Shown here: piece after piece, positions 1 through 10,019 of the stretch
How positions within the stretch are numbered: the stretch's first letter is position 1
Layout of the letters: every line of letters begins with the position of its first letter
NCBI RefSeq assembly: GCF_016859125.1
Contig: NZ_CP069338.1
Span: 11,721,501 to 11,785,500, forward strand
Direction: 5' to 3'
Source: Archangium violaceum
GTDB taxonomy: Bacteria > Myxococcota > Myxococcia > Myxococcales > Myxococcaceae
DNA length: 64,000 nucleotides
Made by a program: the position numbers and the translations under genes
The notes under the pieces: model-generated
Databases searched by the model: none
The model's input: the letters and a program-made list of their open reading frames with translations, nothing else
What the model was told of the DNA's origin: nothing

Positions 1-720
1 GGCTTCATGACCCAGGCGGAGATGAACACCGGCCCGGGCACCTTCGGTCCGAGGACCCAGTCGGCCCTCAAGGAGTTCCAGGAAGCGCACGGCGTGAAGA
101 ACACCGGCTACTACGGTCCGCTCACGCGCCAGGCGTTCCAGAAGCTGGGCGCCGAGGTCGGTGGCTCGGCGGCGCCCTCCACGGGAGGCACCTCGGGTTC
201 CGGCGGCACCTCGGGCACGGACAGCACCAGTGGCGTGACGGGCCCGCTGCCCACGACGGGCAACGCGTTCATCGACCGCGTCGCGGCGGACGCCATCAAG
301 AGCCAGCGCCAGACGGGCGTTCCCGCCTCGGTGACGCTGGCGCAGGCGCTGCTGGAGAGCGGCGCGGGCAAGTCCAGCCTGGCCACGAAGGGCAACAACT
401 TCTTCGGCATCAAGGGCGAGGGCCCCGCCGGCCACGTCACCATGCCCACGAAGGAGTACTCCAGGTCCAGGGGCTGGCACACGGTGAACGCCAACTTCCG
501 CAAGTACAACACCCCGGCCGAGTCCTTCGCGGACCACGGCAAGTTCCTGCGGGAGAACAAGCGCTACGCCAACGCGTTCAAGCACACCGATGACGCGGCG
601 CAGTTCGCCCGCGAGATCCACAGGGCCGGGTACGCGACGGATCCCGGCTACGCGGACAAGCTCATCTCCATCATCAACAAGTACGATCTGCAGCGCTTCG
701 ACCAGATCGGCCGCCAGTAA
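1..720 (+). CDS. peptidoglycan-binding / glucosaminidase protein (5' end outside window)
   Basis: The reading frame is open at base 1, so the start probably lies upstream; the first Met in view is at base 7. The visible part begins in a peptidoglycan-binding type 1 fold (motifs GTFGPRTQSALKEFQ and YYGPLTRQAFQKLG), followed by a Gly/Ser/Thr-rich linker (about residues 50-78) and a C-terminal FlgJ-type glucosaminidase domain of about 150 residues. The likely catalytic Glu is in QALLESGAGKS, followed by NNFFGIKG, typical of the family. It should cleave the glycan backbone of peptidoglycan outside the cytoplasm. Its stop codon directly abuts the stop of the converging gene (720/721), leaving no terminator space. 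Domain calls are firm; whether it serves in cell division, predation or turnover is unknown. Confidence 0.9.
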   Translation, partial: GFMTQAEMNTGPGTFGPRTQSALKEFQEAHGVKNTGYYGPLTRQAFQKLGAEVGGSAAPSTGGTSGSGGTSGTDSTSGVTGPLPTTGNAFIDRVAADAIKSQRQTGVPASVTLAQALLESGAGKSSLATKGNNFFGIKGEGPAGHVTMPTKEYSRSRGWHTVNANFRKYNTPAESFADHGKFLRENKRYANAFKHTDDAAQFAREIHRAGYATDPGYADKLISIINKYDLQRFDQIGRQ

Positions 721-2532
721 TCACCGGGAGCGCGTCGCGCCAGCGCGGGTCCTGGCCACCCAGGCTTCGACCCGCTGCTCGAGGATGTCCAGAGGGAGTG
801 ATCCGTCGAGCAGCACCACGTCGTGGAACTCGCGAACGTCGAAGCGCTCGCCCAGCGCACGCTCGGCACGCGAACGCAGCTCCCGGATCTGGAGCTGCCC
901 CACCTTGTAGGCCAGCGCCTGTCCCGGCCAGGCGATGTACCGGTCGATCTCGTTGACGACATCCAATTCCTGGCGCGGCGAGTGCTCCAGGAAGTAGTCG
1001 ATGGCCTGCTGCCGGCTCCAGCGCCGGGCATGCATGCCCGTGTCCACCACCAGCCGGACGGCGCGCCACATGTCGTAGGCCAGCTGGCCGAACTTGTCGT
1101 ACGGGTCATCGTACAAGCCGAGCTCGTCCCCCAGGGTCTCGCAGTACAGGGCCCAGCCCTCACCGTAGGCCACGTGGTAGCCATAACGACGGAACTCGGG
1201 GAGGTGGCTCTGCTCGGCGGCGAGTGACGTCTGGAGATGATGCCCGGGCACGGCCTCGTGCAACGTGAGGGGGATCATCTCCCAGACGGGCCGTGTCTCG
1301 GGACGGTAGAGATTCACGAGATAGGTGCCCGGGCGGGAACCATCGGACGCGGCGGGGTAGTAGAAGCCGGTGGTGACATCCGGAGCCATGGCGGCCGGGG
1401 TCGGCTCCACGCCATAGGGCTGCCGCGGCAGGGTCTTGAACAGCTTCACCAGCAGCGGGTCGATCCGCTTGGAGAGGCCGCGATACCGCAGCAGCAGCTC
1501 CTCCCCGCTCTTGCAATAGAACCGCGGCTCCGTGCGCAGGAAGCGGAAGAACTCGTGGAGCGAGCCCTGGAAGCCCGCCTTCGCCTTCACCGCCTCCATC
1601 TCGGCACGGATGCGCTGGACCTCGGCGAGCCCGAGCTCGTGGACCTGATCCGGGCTCAGCTTCGTCGTCGTGTACTTGCGGGTGAAGAAACCATACATCT
1701 CCGGGCCCTCCGGCAATTGCCAGATGCCCACCTGCTCGGGCGCGGCGGGGATGTACTCGCCCGTCAGGAACCGGTGGAAGCGCGTGAGCGCCGGCAGTAC
1801 CCCGTTCGCGATGGCGGCGCGGCCCGCGGTGGACAAGCGCCGCTGCTCGGCCGGGGAGATGCTGGAGGGGAAGCGCGTGAAGGGGCTGTAGAACCCGCTC
1901 TTCGTGGGGTCTTCCACCCGTTGCTTCTCGAGCTGGGGCGGGATGCGGCGCAGGATGACCTGGGGATGCATGCGGCGCTCGCGCATTCCCTCACGCATGA
2001 GCATGATGATCTGATCCACGTACGTGGAGAAGCCGCCGAGACGGGTGATCCACTCCTCGTAGTCCTTCGTCGTCGCGAAGCGCAGCGTGTCGGCGAGCTG
2101 GTAGGCCGTCTGGATGCCTGGAGGCTGTTTGATTCCCTCCGGAATGCTCCCTACCTGGTTCGTCGGCAGCAGGTACCACTTGTACCGGTGCTCCTCGACC
2201 CACGTCTCGTAATCGCGGCGGAACAGGTCGTAGTCGAGCTGGTCTTCCGCCGAGAGCTTCTTGCGATCCAACTTCGCGAGCTGCGCGAGGACCTGGAGGT
2301 TGTGCTGGTGGTCCGCCTCGATGGCGGCGAGGCTGAGATCGTCCCAGCGGTCATTCCAGCGGCGGTCACCCAGCACCGACGCATAGGTCGGGCTGTGCTC
2401 CAGCTGGTACTGCCATTCCCGGGCGATCAGCGCCTGGAGTGAGGTCGCGGCAACGTTCTTCTTGTTCGCCTCCGCGGTGAGGGGGAGTGTCGCGATGATT
2501 CCCACGGCGAGCCGCCGGACTGCTTGCAGCAT
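721..2532 (-). CDS. secreted DUF885 family protein (putative zinc peptidase)
   Basis: A 603-residue protein of the DUF885 family. The ATG at 2532 is chosen because it opens a hydrophobic signal peptide (MLQAVRRLAVGIIATLPLTAEA) and has an AGAGAGGA ribosome-binding site about 6 bases upstream; the frame itself stays open about 150 bases further upstream but without signal-like sequence. The family signature HEAVPGHHLQ lies near residue 430, with a downstream GEGWALYCE stretch that would supply a second metal ligand, so a gluzincin-like zinc peptidase activity is likely. Substrate is unknown. The predicted location is periplasmic or extracellular. It is divergent from the kinase fusion that starts at 2766 and converges end to end with the glucosaminidase gene. 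Confidence 0.88.
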   Translation of the reverse strand: MLQAVRRLAVGIIATLPLTAEANKKNVAATSLQALIAREWQYQLEHSPTYASVLGDRRWNDRWDDLSLAAIEADHQHNLQVLAQLAKLDRKKLSAEDQLDYDLFRRDYETWVEEHRYKWYLLPTNQVGSIPEGIKQPPGIQTAYQLADTLRFATTKDYEEWITRLGGFSTYVDQIIMLMREGMRERRMHPQVILRRIPPQLEKQRVEDPTKSGFYSPFTRFPSSISPAEQRRLSTAGRAAIANGVLPALTRFHRFLTGEYIPAAPEQVGIWQLPEGPEMYGFFTRKYTTTKLSPDQVHELGLAEVQRIRAEMEAVKAKAGFQGSLHEFFRFLRTEPRFYCKSGEELLLRYRGLSKRIDPLLVKLFKTLPRQPYGVEPTPAAMAPDVTTGFYYPAASDGSRPGTYLVNLYRPETRPVWEMIPLTLHEAVPGHHLQTSLAAEQSHLPEFRRYGYHVAYGEGWALYCETLGDELGLYDDPYDKFGQLAYDMWRAVRLVVDTGMHARRWSRQQAIDYFLEHSPRQELDVVNEIDRYIAWPGQALAYKVGQLQIRELRSRAERALGERFDVREFHDVVLLDGSLPLDILEQRVEAWVARTRAGATRSR

Positions 2533-2765
2533 GGATCGTCCTCTCTGAAGCGCGAGCCTACCCCACCCCCGTGCCGGGGACTTGGGAGACAGGCTTCGAA
2601 CGTGCGCGCGCCTCGCCGGATGGCTCCCCTCTTCCAGCCTCGCCCGGCCTCGATGTTGCCCCAGCGAGAGGCCATGCACATGTCCTGAGAATGGGGCGAT
2701 CCCCGGCTTCTCCGGCGCCAGCCAGGCACGAGGAGTGGCGCGAGCCCCTCTCGAGGCAGCCGAGG

Positions 2766-5700
2766 ATGGATTCGATTCAAGACGACATGGACTTCGGGGA
2801 CTCCTTGCTGGAGGAGGTCGTGGGCACCGATCCCTGGCTGGCCAGTCCCGTCCCTGGAGAGAAGCTGGGGGGCCCGGATGGCCGGCGGTTCGAGATCCAA
2901 CTGGCGCTGGGCCGCGGCTCCATGGGCGAGGTGTTCCAGGCCTGGGACGCGGAGCTGCAGCGCGAGGTGGCGCTCAAATTCCTGAACCCGCAGACCATGT
3001 CGCTCGGGAGCCGGGTCACCGAACTGCTCCAACAGGAGGCCCGGGCCATTGCCCGATTGAACCACGAGAACATCGTCCGCCTCTTCGACGTGGCCGAGTG
3101 GCGCGTCGAGCACGGAGAGCAGCGCGTGCTCTTCCTGGTGATGGAGTACCTGGAGGGCGAGTCGCTTTCGGCGCGGCTGCACCGGGGCCGGCTGGAGCTG
3201 AAGCAGGCGATGACGATCATGGAAGGAGTGGCCGCGGGCCTCGCTCACGCGCACCAGCGACACCTCATCCACCGGGATCTCAAGCCCGCCAACGTCTTCA
3301 TCACCCGCGAGGAGACGGTGAAGCTCCTGGACTTCGGCCTGGCCCACCTCGTGGCGAGCACCCTGCCCCTGCCGGACATGTCCACGGCGGGCACTCCCTT
3401 GTACATGGCACCCGAGCAATGGTTGGGCAGGCCCCAGGACGAGCGGACCGATGTGTGGGCAGCGGGGTTGCTGCTCTACGAGCTGCTGACCGGCAAGCGG
3501 CCCTTCTCCACCCTCTGTGCCGAGGAGCTCCGTGCCCGGGTGATCTCCGCGGAGCCCGTGCCCTCGGTACGCGCGCTCCGCCCGGAATTGTCGCGGGAGC
3601 TGGAGCAACTGGTCGCCACGGCCCTGGCCAAGGACCCGGCCCGGCGCATTCCCTCGGGGCAGGAGTTGCTGGAGGAGCTGCGCGAGGTGAGCGAGCACCT
3701 CGGGCTGCGTCGCGAGCAGGGGCAGACCTCCGTCGCCCAGCGTCGACAGGTGACGCTGGTGTGCTGCGTACCGCTCGGACTCCCGGCGGCGCTCGACCCC
3801 GAGGACTTCGATGAGCTGGAGGCCGCCTTCCGCGAGACCTGTGCGGAGCTCCTCGGCCATCACGGCGGCTCGCTCACGCCCTCCATGGGAGCCCAGGTGC
3901 TGGCCTGCTTCGGCTATCCCCAGGCCCAGGAGGAGGATTCCAGGAACGCCGTCCACGCGGCAATGCTCCTGGCCCGGGACTTCCCCCGGATGCTCCAGCG
4001 GAAGCTGCCGCGCCCGTTCTCGCGAGGGCTCTCCATGGGGGTGGGCATCCACACGGACAGGGTGGCCCTGCACGAGAGCGCGGGGGGGCCCGTCCTCTCG
4101 GGAGATGCGCCCGAGGTGGTCGCCTGGCTGGCCCGGCAGGCCGAGCCCGGCACGGTGCTCCTCAGCGAGGCCACCCGGACCCTGGTGCGCGGTGCCTTCG
4201 AAATGGAGCCGCTCGGGACACGGCGTCCCACGGGAGCACCGGCCGCCCGCCCGGTACGGGTGTTCCGGGCGCTGAGCGAGCGCAAGACCCGGTCCCGCTT
4301 CGAGCGGATGCACGCGGCCTTCGGGCTGACACCGCTGGTCGGGCGCGAGCGGGAGCTGCGGGAGGTGCTCGAGCTGTGGGCGAGTGCCCGGCGGGGACAG
4401 GGCACCGCCGTCCTTCTTCGCGGCGAGGCGGGCCTGGGGAAGTCCCGCCTCATCCACGAGGTACGGGAGCGGGTGGCTTCCGAGGCGGACTGTCGCCTGA
4501 ATGCCCAGTGCGGCGCCCCGTTCTCCTCCAGCGCGCTGTATCCCGTCATCGACCTGCTCCAGCGCCTGCTCGAGGATTCACGCCCGGAAGGCGCCTCCCC
4601 CGGAGCTCCGCGCGGGCTGGAGCCACGACTGCGCGCGCTCGGCCTCTCGGCCGAGCACCTGCAGGCGCTCGTCTCGCTCCTGTCCCTCCCGCCCATGGAG
4701 ACACTGCCCTCCACCCAGCTGACGCCGGAGCGGCAGAAGTCACTGGTGTTCGACGCCCTGGCCATCCTGCTGCGGGGCCTGGCTCGCGAGCGACCGGTGC
4801 TGGTCGTGGTGGAGGATCTGCACTGGGCGGATCCCTCCACCCTGGAGCTCCTGGTCTGGCTGCACGAGTCGGTGAGTCAGTCCCGGGTGTTGCTGCTCCT
4901 CAGCAGCCGCGCCGAGCCGCGCGATGCCGCGCCGCGATGGCCCGGCCTCCACATCCTCTCGCTGGAGCGACTGTCCGAGAAACACACCCAGGTGTTGGTG
5001 CGGGAGGCGGCCCGGGGCCGGGTCCTGACATCGGGAGTGATGCGGCAACTCGTGAAGAGGACGGAGGGCGTTCCACTCTTCGCGGAGGAGCTGACGCGCA
5101 TGATGTTGGAGCGGCAGGCCGCTGGAGACGTGTCCTCCTCCATTCCCTCGAGCCTGCACGAGCTGCTGCTCGCGCGTCTGGACGCGCTCCCTCCCCGGCA
5201 GAAGATGCTGGCGCAGCTCTGCTCGGTGATGGGACGAAGCTTCTCGAGTGCCCTGGTGGCGGCCCTCACGCATCAATCCGAGGCCGCGAGGATCCGCGAT
5301 CTGGAGGGGCTGGTCTCCGCGGGCATCCTGGAGCAGGAGGGGCCGGACGAGGAGCTGGCGGAGTACCGGTTCCGGCACGCCCTCATCCAGGAGGCGGCCT
5401 ATCAATCGCTGCTGCGCGGCACCCGGCGCGAGTACCACCAGCGCATCGCCCTGGTGCTGGAGGAGTCCTTCCCCGAGCTGGCGGAGGCCCATCCGGAGTT
5501 GCTGGCCCACCACTACACGGAAGCGGCCTGGCACACGCAGGCCCTCCTCTGGTGGACTCGCGCCGGTGCACATGCCAGTCAGCGCTCGGCCCACCAGGAG
5601 GCGATTGAACACCTCACGCGGGCGCTGAACCTGCTGCGGACCCTTCCGGACGCGGGCCAGCGCCAGGGCGAGGAGCTGCGGCTCCTGATGACGCTGGGCA

Positions 5701-6731
5701 TTCCCCTGGTGCAGGCGCGGGGCTATCAATCGGCCGACGCGGAGCGGACCTTCGCGCGTGCTCGCTCGCTGTTCGATGCCGTGGGCGACGAGCTGCCTCG
5801 ATTGGAGCTGTCCTACTGGGGGGCCTTCTCCTTCTACCTGGGGCGCGGCGAGCTGTCGCCCGCATGGGAGCTGGCGGAGCGGTTGGTGGCCCAGGGCCAG
5901 CGACTGGAAGACCGGGAGCTGCTCGCCCTGGGACACGGGATGATGGCCATGGTGGCCTTCACCCGCGGACAGGGCCGTGCCGCGCGAGAGCACGCGGAGC
6001 TGGCGCTGGGAAGCTCGCACTTCACCCTGGACGAGCACCGGCGTCTGGCGCTCCGGCACTGGGTGGAGCCACGGGTGAAGGCGCTGGCCTACGGCTCCCT
6101 CATCCTCTCCTGGGGTGGGGACCTGGAGCGGGCCCGAATCTGGGGCCAGGAAGCGCTGGCACTGGCCGGACGGCTCGGACACCTGCACACCTCCGCCTTC
6201 GCCCTCCACTCCGTGGCGCAGGGCAGCCAGTACTGGGGAGATGTCGTCAGCACCCTGGAACTGGCGGAGCGCTGCATGGCGCTCTCGAGCGAGCACCACT
6301 TCCGGATGTGGCGCAGCGGGGCGGCGCTCCTGCGCGGCTGGGCCCTGGCCGGGATGGGATGGGTCTCCCAGGGGCTGGCGCTCATGCGGCAGGGGATCGA
6401 GCAATGGCGGGCTTCCGGCATCCAGTCCTACCAGAGCCACCACTGCGGCATGTTGGCGGAAATCTACTTGTGGCAGCGGCAACCCCAGCAGGCGCTGGAG
6501 GTGGTGGAGCGGGCCCTCACCCACCTGGGAGAGGAACGCTTCTACGCCTCGGCGCTGCACCGGCTGCGGGGCGAGGGTCTGCGTGCGCTCGGCCAGGAGC
6601 AGGAGGCCGAGGCCAGCTTCAAGTGTGCTCTCGAGATCGCTCGTGAGCAGGGCGCCCACACCTTCGAGCGACTCGCGAGACAGCGGTTGAAGACGGTTCC
6701 TCCCCCCACTCCGTGGCCGGTGCGCGCATGA
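2766..6731 (+). CDS. Ser/Thr kinase - cyclase-like - AAA ATPase - TPR fusion protein
   Basis: About 1321 residues from the ATG at 2766, which has GAGG/GAGGCAG purine runs before it. A Hanks-type kinase domain spans about residues 42-310: glycine loop GRGSMGEV, Lys71 in VALKFL, catalytic HRDLKPAN (Asp171), DFG at 189-191 and APEQ. Residues about 327-500 resemble a class III nucleotide cyclase domain (GVGIHTD, LSEATR), but the usual metal-binding aspartates are not obvious, so it is probably regulatory. An AAA/STAND-type ATPase starts near 522 with Walker A GEAGLGKS (553-560) and Walker B VVVEDLHWAD. The C-terminal half is helical TPR-like repeats. The architecture matches the kinase/cyclase/ATPase fusions common in myxobacteria. 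It is presumably a soluble signalling hub; substrates are unknown. Confidence 0.9.
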   Translation: MDSIQDDMDFGDSLLEEVVGTDPWLASPVPGEKLGGPDGRRFEIQLALGRGSMGEVFQAWDAELQREVALKFLNPQTMSLGSRVTELLQQEARAIARLNHENIVRLFDVAEWRVEHGEQRVLFLVMEYLEGESLSARLHRGRLELKQAMTIMEGVAAGLAHAHQRHLIHRDLKPANVFITREETVKLLDFGLAHLVASTLPLPDMSTAGTPLYMAPEQWLGRPQDERTDVWAAGLLLYELLTGKRPFSTLCAEELRARVISAEPVPSVRALRPELSRELEQLVATALAKDPARRIPSGQELLEELREVSEHLGLRREQGQTSVAQRRQVTLVCCVPLGLPAALDPEDFDELEAAFRETCAELLGHHGGSLTPSMGAQVLACFGYPQAQEEDSRNAVHAAMLLARDFPRMLQRKLPRPFSRGLSMGVGIHTDRVALHESAGGPVLSGDAPEVVAWLARQAEPGTVLLSEATRTLVRGAFEMEPLGTRRPTGAPAARPVRVFRALSERKTRSRFERMHAAFGLTPLVGRERELREVLELWASARRGQGTAVLLRGEAGLGKSRLIHEVRERVASEADCRLNAQCGAPFSSSALYPVIDLLQRLLEDSRPEGASPGAPRGLEPRLRALGLSAEHLQALVSLLSLPPMETLPSTQLTPERQKSLVFDALAILLRGLARERPVLVVVEDLHWADPSTLELLVWLHESVSQSRVLLLLSSRAEPRDAAPRWPGLHILSLERLSEKHTQVLVREAARGRVLTSGVMRQLVKRTEGVPLFAEELTRMMLERQAAGDVSSSIPSSLHELLLARLDALPPRQKMLAQLCSVMGRSFSSALVAALTHQSEAARIRDLEGLVSAGILEQEGPDEELAEYRFRHALIQEAAYQSLLRGTRREYHQRIALVLEESFPELAEAHPELLAHHYTEAAWHTQALLWWTRAGAHASQRSAHQEAIEHLTRALNLLRTLPDAGQRQGEELRLLMTLGIPLVQARGYQSADAERTFARARSLFDAVGDELPRLELSYWGAFSFYLGRGELSPAWELAERLVAQGQRLEDRELLALGHGMMAMVAFTRGQGRAAREHAELALGSSHFTLDEHRRLALRHWVEPRVKALAYGSLILSWGGDLERARIWGQEALALAGRLGHLHTSAFALHSVAQGSQYWGDVVSTLELAERCMALSSEHHFRMWRSGAALLRGWALAGMGWVSQGLALMRQGIEQWRASGIQSYQSHHCGMLAEIYLWQRQPQQALEVVERALTHLGEERFYASALHRLRGEGLRALGQEQEAEASFKCALEIAREQGAHTFERLARQRLKTVPPPTPWPVRA

Positions 6732-6831
6732 GGTGTGCTTCCCCCATCACGAAAGTGGCGCCGCGGCTCCCTCCAGGGTGGGAGTTCCCCACGACACCCC
6801 GACCGGGACTCCGATGAGGCGATGAACCCGT

Positions 6832-9800
6832 ATGCACTCCCGAGCGACCCTGCCGCGTCTGCACATCCACGCCAAGTTGCTCGTCGCCTTCGTCCTCGTC
6901 CTCCTACCGGTCCTGGGTCTGCTGGTCGCTGGCTTCCTCTCCGACCTGAGGCGGACCCAGGAGTACATCCTGGAGGCCCAGGCGATGACGGCCCAGTCCG
7001 TCGCCGTACAGGTCGCCGAGGTCTTCGATGGTGCCGTCGGGCTCGGTTGGGCCGTGGCGCAGGATCCGCGGCTCCTGATCCTGGACTCCCGGGTGCTGGA
7101 CTCTCACCTGAGGAGGGTGGTCGAACGCAGCCCGCTCTATCAATCCATTGGCATCTACGACGCCCGGGGTCACCAACGGGGTTGGGGGGGCCAGTCCGGC
7201 TTCGCCGACCCCGGGCGCGACATCCGTGACCGCCCGTTCTTTCAGCAGGTGATGGCGAGCAATGCACCCGTCATCTCCCATGTGCACGAACTGGAGCGCA
7301 CCCTTCGTGCGGGATTGATCGCCAGCGTTCCCATCCGTGACGAAGGAGGACGGCCCATCGGAGTCGTCACCATCCAGCTCCGAGCCGAGCAGCTCGCGGA
7401 TCGCTTCCTGGATGCCCGCTCCCAGCAGCGACAGGTCCTCCTCCTGGTCGATCCGAGCCGCAGGCTGGCCTTCCACACGGGTGCCGCCTACCTTCCCTAC
7501 CGGCAGAGCGGCGCCTATCTCCGCTTCGAGGCCATCCAGAGGGCACTGGACGGCATCCCGGCTCGGCTGGCCCGGTTCACGAGCCCCTTCCTGGAAGACG
7601 AGCACCTGGGAGCCTTCGCTCCGGTCCCCAAATACCCGTGGGCCGTGGGGGTATCCGTGGAACGCGACCTGGCCCTGGCTCCTGTCTACGAGCAGATGCA
7701 CCTCAGGCTCGCCGTCTTCGCGGGCATCCTCCTGCTGAGCCTCCTGCTGGCCCTGGGGTTGACGCGCTTCTATACCCGCCCGGTGAGGCAACTCCAGGCG
7801 GCCGCCCAGGCCCTGGGACGGGGCGATCGGGAAGCGCGCGTGCACATCGACACGGGGGATGAGCTGGAGGAGCTGGGCAAGGCCTTCAACACGATGGCGG
7901 CCGAGGTCGCGAGGCGGGAGACGGAGGTGAACGCCCTGCACAAGGAGGCCGAGCGCCAGGCCCTCGAGCTCGCGGCGATCATCGCCAGCGTGCCGGAAGC
8001 CATCATCGTCGCCAACACGGAGGGACGGATGGTCAGCACCAATCCCGCGGGCTTCCGGCTGCTCGGAATCCGGAGCCACTCCGGTTTCACCGAGATGTCC
8101 TTCTCCGAGCATCTCCGGCGCCATGACCTCCGGCACCCGGACGGACGCCCGATGGAGCAGAAGGAATTGCCGCTCGTTCGTACGTTGAGGGGTGAGTCCT
8201 TCACCGACCTGGAGATGCTCTTCCGCCGTCCAGATGGGAGACAAATCCTGCTCAGCATCAATGGTGCCCCCGTCAGGGATGCCTCCGGGCAGATCATCCT
8301 CGGGGAAGTCGTCATCCGGGACATCACCCGGCACCGGCAGGAGGAGCAGGCCCTCCGCAGGAGCGAGGAGAGCCTCGCCCAGGCGCAGCGCATCGCGCAC
8401 CTCGGCAACTGGGACTGGGACCTGGTGAGCCACCAGTTCCACGGGTCGGATGAGGTCTACCGCATCCTGGGCCTCACCCCCCAGGCGCGCACGCTCACCC
8501 TCGAGATGCTCCTCTCCTTCATCCCTCCCCAGGAGCGGCGGGGAATCGAGAAGGCGATGGAGGCGGCCCGGGTCGGGAGCAAGCCCTTCAGCCTCGACCA
8601 TCGCGTCCGCCGGCCGGACGGAACGGAGCGCATCGTCCACCACGAGGTCGAGGTCCACCCGGACGCGGAGGGCCACCCGGTGCGCATCCTGGGGACGGTG
8701 CAGGACATCACCGAGCACAAGCAGGTGGAGGACGAGCTGGCGCGGCTGCTGGATCAGGAGCTGGCGCTGGCCCGGGTCGGTCAGGCCCTGGTCAGCGAGG
8801 TGGAGCTCGAGCGGATCGCCGAGGTGGTCATCGAGCAGAGCCGCCATAGCCTGCGCGCCGACGCGGTCGGGGTCTGGCTGGCGGAGCCGGAGCACCGGGA
8901 GCTCACCCTGCTCGCATCCCATCGCATCCCAGATGATGAGAGCCTGCGTCGCCTCTCCTTCGATGCCCCCGTGCTCACGGCGCAGGCGGCCCGGACGGAG
9001 CGGCTCCAGGTCGTCGAGGATCTCCAGGCGGAGGAAAGGCGGCCCGGGGTCTCGTGTATCTGGGCGGACGAGGGGTTGCGTGGAGTGGCGGCGTTTCCGC
9101 TGCGCTCTCGCGGGCACCTCGTGGGGGTGATGACCTACGGTACCAACGCTCCCCGCGCCTTCTCCGCACGAGAGCTGGAGTTCCACTCCACCCTGGGCCA
9201 GCTGTTCGCCGTGGCCATCGAGAAGGCACGCCTGTTCCAGCAGGTGCGAGAGGCCTTGCGGCTGCGCGAGGAATTCATGACGGCCGCGGCCCACGAGCTG
9301 AAGACTCCCGTCACCACCATCCAGACGTGGGCGGAGATATTGCTCGACAAGGAGGCGCTCACGCCCCGCCAGCTCAAGGGGATCACCGCCATCTCGCGCA
9401 ACACCCGGCGGATTACCCGCCTGGTGGAGCACCTGTTCGCGGCCGTGAAGATGGCGCCCAACGAGCCAAGGCTGGAGCGCAAGCCCTTCGATCTCCACGC
9501 CCTGGTTCGAGAGCGGGTGGAGAAGGCGGCGCGAACCACGGAGAACCCGATTCGCGTCGAGACCTCTGGCCCGCTCATCGTCCATGCCGACCGCTATCTC
9601 ATGGGAGAGGTGGTGTCCCATCTGCTGGAGAACGCCCTGCGGTACTCACGTCCTGGCGGAGCCATCCAGCTCGAGGCCCGGAGGCAGGGGGACGACGCCG
9701 TGGTCTCCGTGCACGACCACGGCCCCGGCATTCCGCCGGAGCGCCAGCCCCATGTCTTCGAGCCCCTCTATGAGCCGCTCCCACCAGGAGCACCGGGCTA

Positions 9801-9990
9801 CACGGGAGTGGTGGGGCTCGGGCTGCACCTGAGCCGGCAGATCATCGAGGCCCATGGAGGGCACATCTGGCTGGTGAGCACCCCGGGGGCGGGCTCGACG
9901 TTCTCCTTCGGCATTCCCCTGGCGGAGGCCTCGTCCGAGGCGGTTCTGCCCATGACGGATTCCACGCCCGAGCTCCTCATTCCAGGGTGA
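6832..9990 (+). CDS. membrane sensor histidine kinase (Cache-HAMP-PAS-PAS-GAF-HisKA-HATPase)
   Basis: A 1052-residue orthodox histidine kinase. Two membrane segments (about 14-38 and 291-313) bracket a periplasmic Cache-type sensor containing the DRPFFQQVM motif common in dCache_1 domains. It continues with HAMP (about 313-365), two PAS domains (about 375-495 and 505-640; the second contains the fold marker LGNWDWDLVSHQFHGSDEVY), a GAF domain (about 645-800), HisKA with the phosphoacceptor in AAHELKTP (His near 821), then HATPase with N box LLENALRYS, G1 DHGPGIP and G2 GLGLHLSR. No receiver domain is attached and no response regulator lies next to it, so the partner is unknown. Its stop codon overlaps the first possible GTG of the downstream dehydratase gene, suggesting cotranscription. 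Confidence 0.93.
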   Translation: MHSRATLPRLHIHAKLLVAFVLVLLPVLGLLVAGFLSDLRRTQEYILEAQAMTAQSVAVQVAEVFDGAVGLGWAVAQDPRLLILDSRVLDSHLRRVVERSPLYQSIGIYDARGHQRGWGGQSGFADPGRDIRDRPFFQQVMASNAPVISHVHELERTLRAGLIASVPIRDEGGRPIGVVTIQLRAEQLADRFLDARSQQRQVLLLVDPSRRLAFHTGAAYLPYRQSGAYLRFEAIQRALDGIPARLARFTSPFLEDEHLGAFAPVPKYPWAVGVSVERDLALAPVYEQMHLRLAVFAGILLLSLLLALGLTRFYTRPVRQLQAAAQALGRGDREARVHIDTGDELEELGKAFNTMAAEVARRETEVNALHKEAERQALELAAIIASVPEAIIVANTEGRMVSTNPAGFRLLGIRSHSGFTEMSFSEHLRRHDLRHPDGRPMEQKELPLVRTLRGESFTDLEMLFRRPDGRQILLSINGAPVRDASGQIILGEVVIRDITRHRQEEQALRRSEESLAQAQRIAHLGNWDWDLVSHQFHGSDEVYRILGLTPQARTLTLEMLLSFIPPQERRGIEKAMEAARVGSKPFSLDHRVRRPDGTERIVHHEVEVHPDAEGHPVRILGTVQDITEHKQVEDELARLLDQELALARVGQALVSEVELERIAEVVIEQSRHSLRADAVGVWLAEPEHRELTLLASHRIPDDESLRRLSFDAPVLTAQAARTERLQVVEDLQAEERRPGVSCIWADEGLRGVAAFPLRSRGHLVGVMTYGTNAPRAFSARELEFHSTLGQLFAVAIEKARLFQQVREALRLREEFMTAAAHELKTPVTTIQTWAEILLDKEALTPRQLKGITAISRNTRRITRLVEHLFAAVKMAPNEPRLERKPFDLHALVRERVEKAARTTENPIRVETSGPLIVHADRYLMGEVVSHLLENALRYSRPGGAIQLEARRQGDDAVVSVHDHGPGIPPERQPHVFEPLYEPLPPGAPGYTGVVGLGLHLSRQIIEAHGGHIWLVSTPGAGSTFSFGIPLAEASSEAVLPMTDSTPELLIPG

Positions 9991-10019
9991 AGGAGGATCC
10001 GGCCACCGAGGGGCCGCTC

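Noticed and set aside
2427-4457. Long minus-strand frame opposite the kinase fusion
   Set aside because: It is antisense to a clearly coding kinase region, has biased composition, no motifs and no ribosome-binding site; a shadow of GC-rich third positions.
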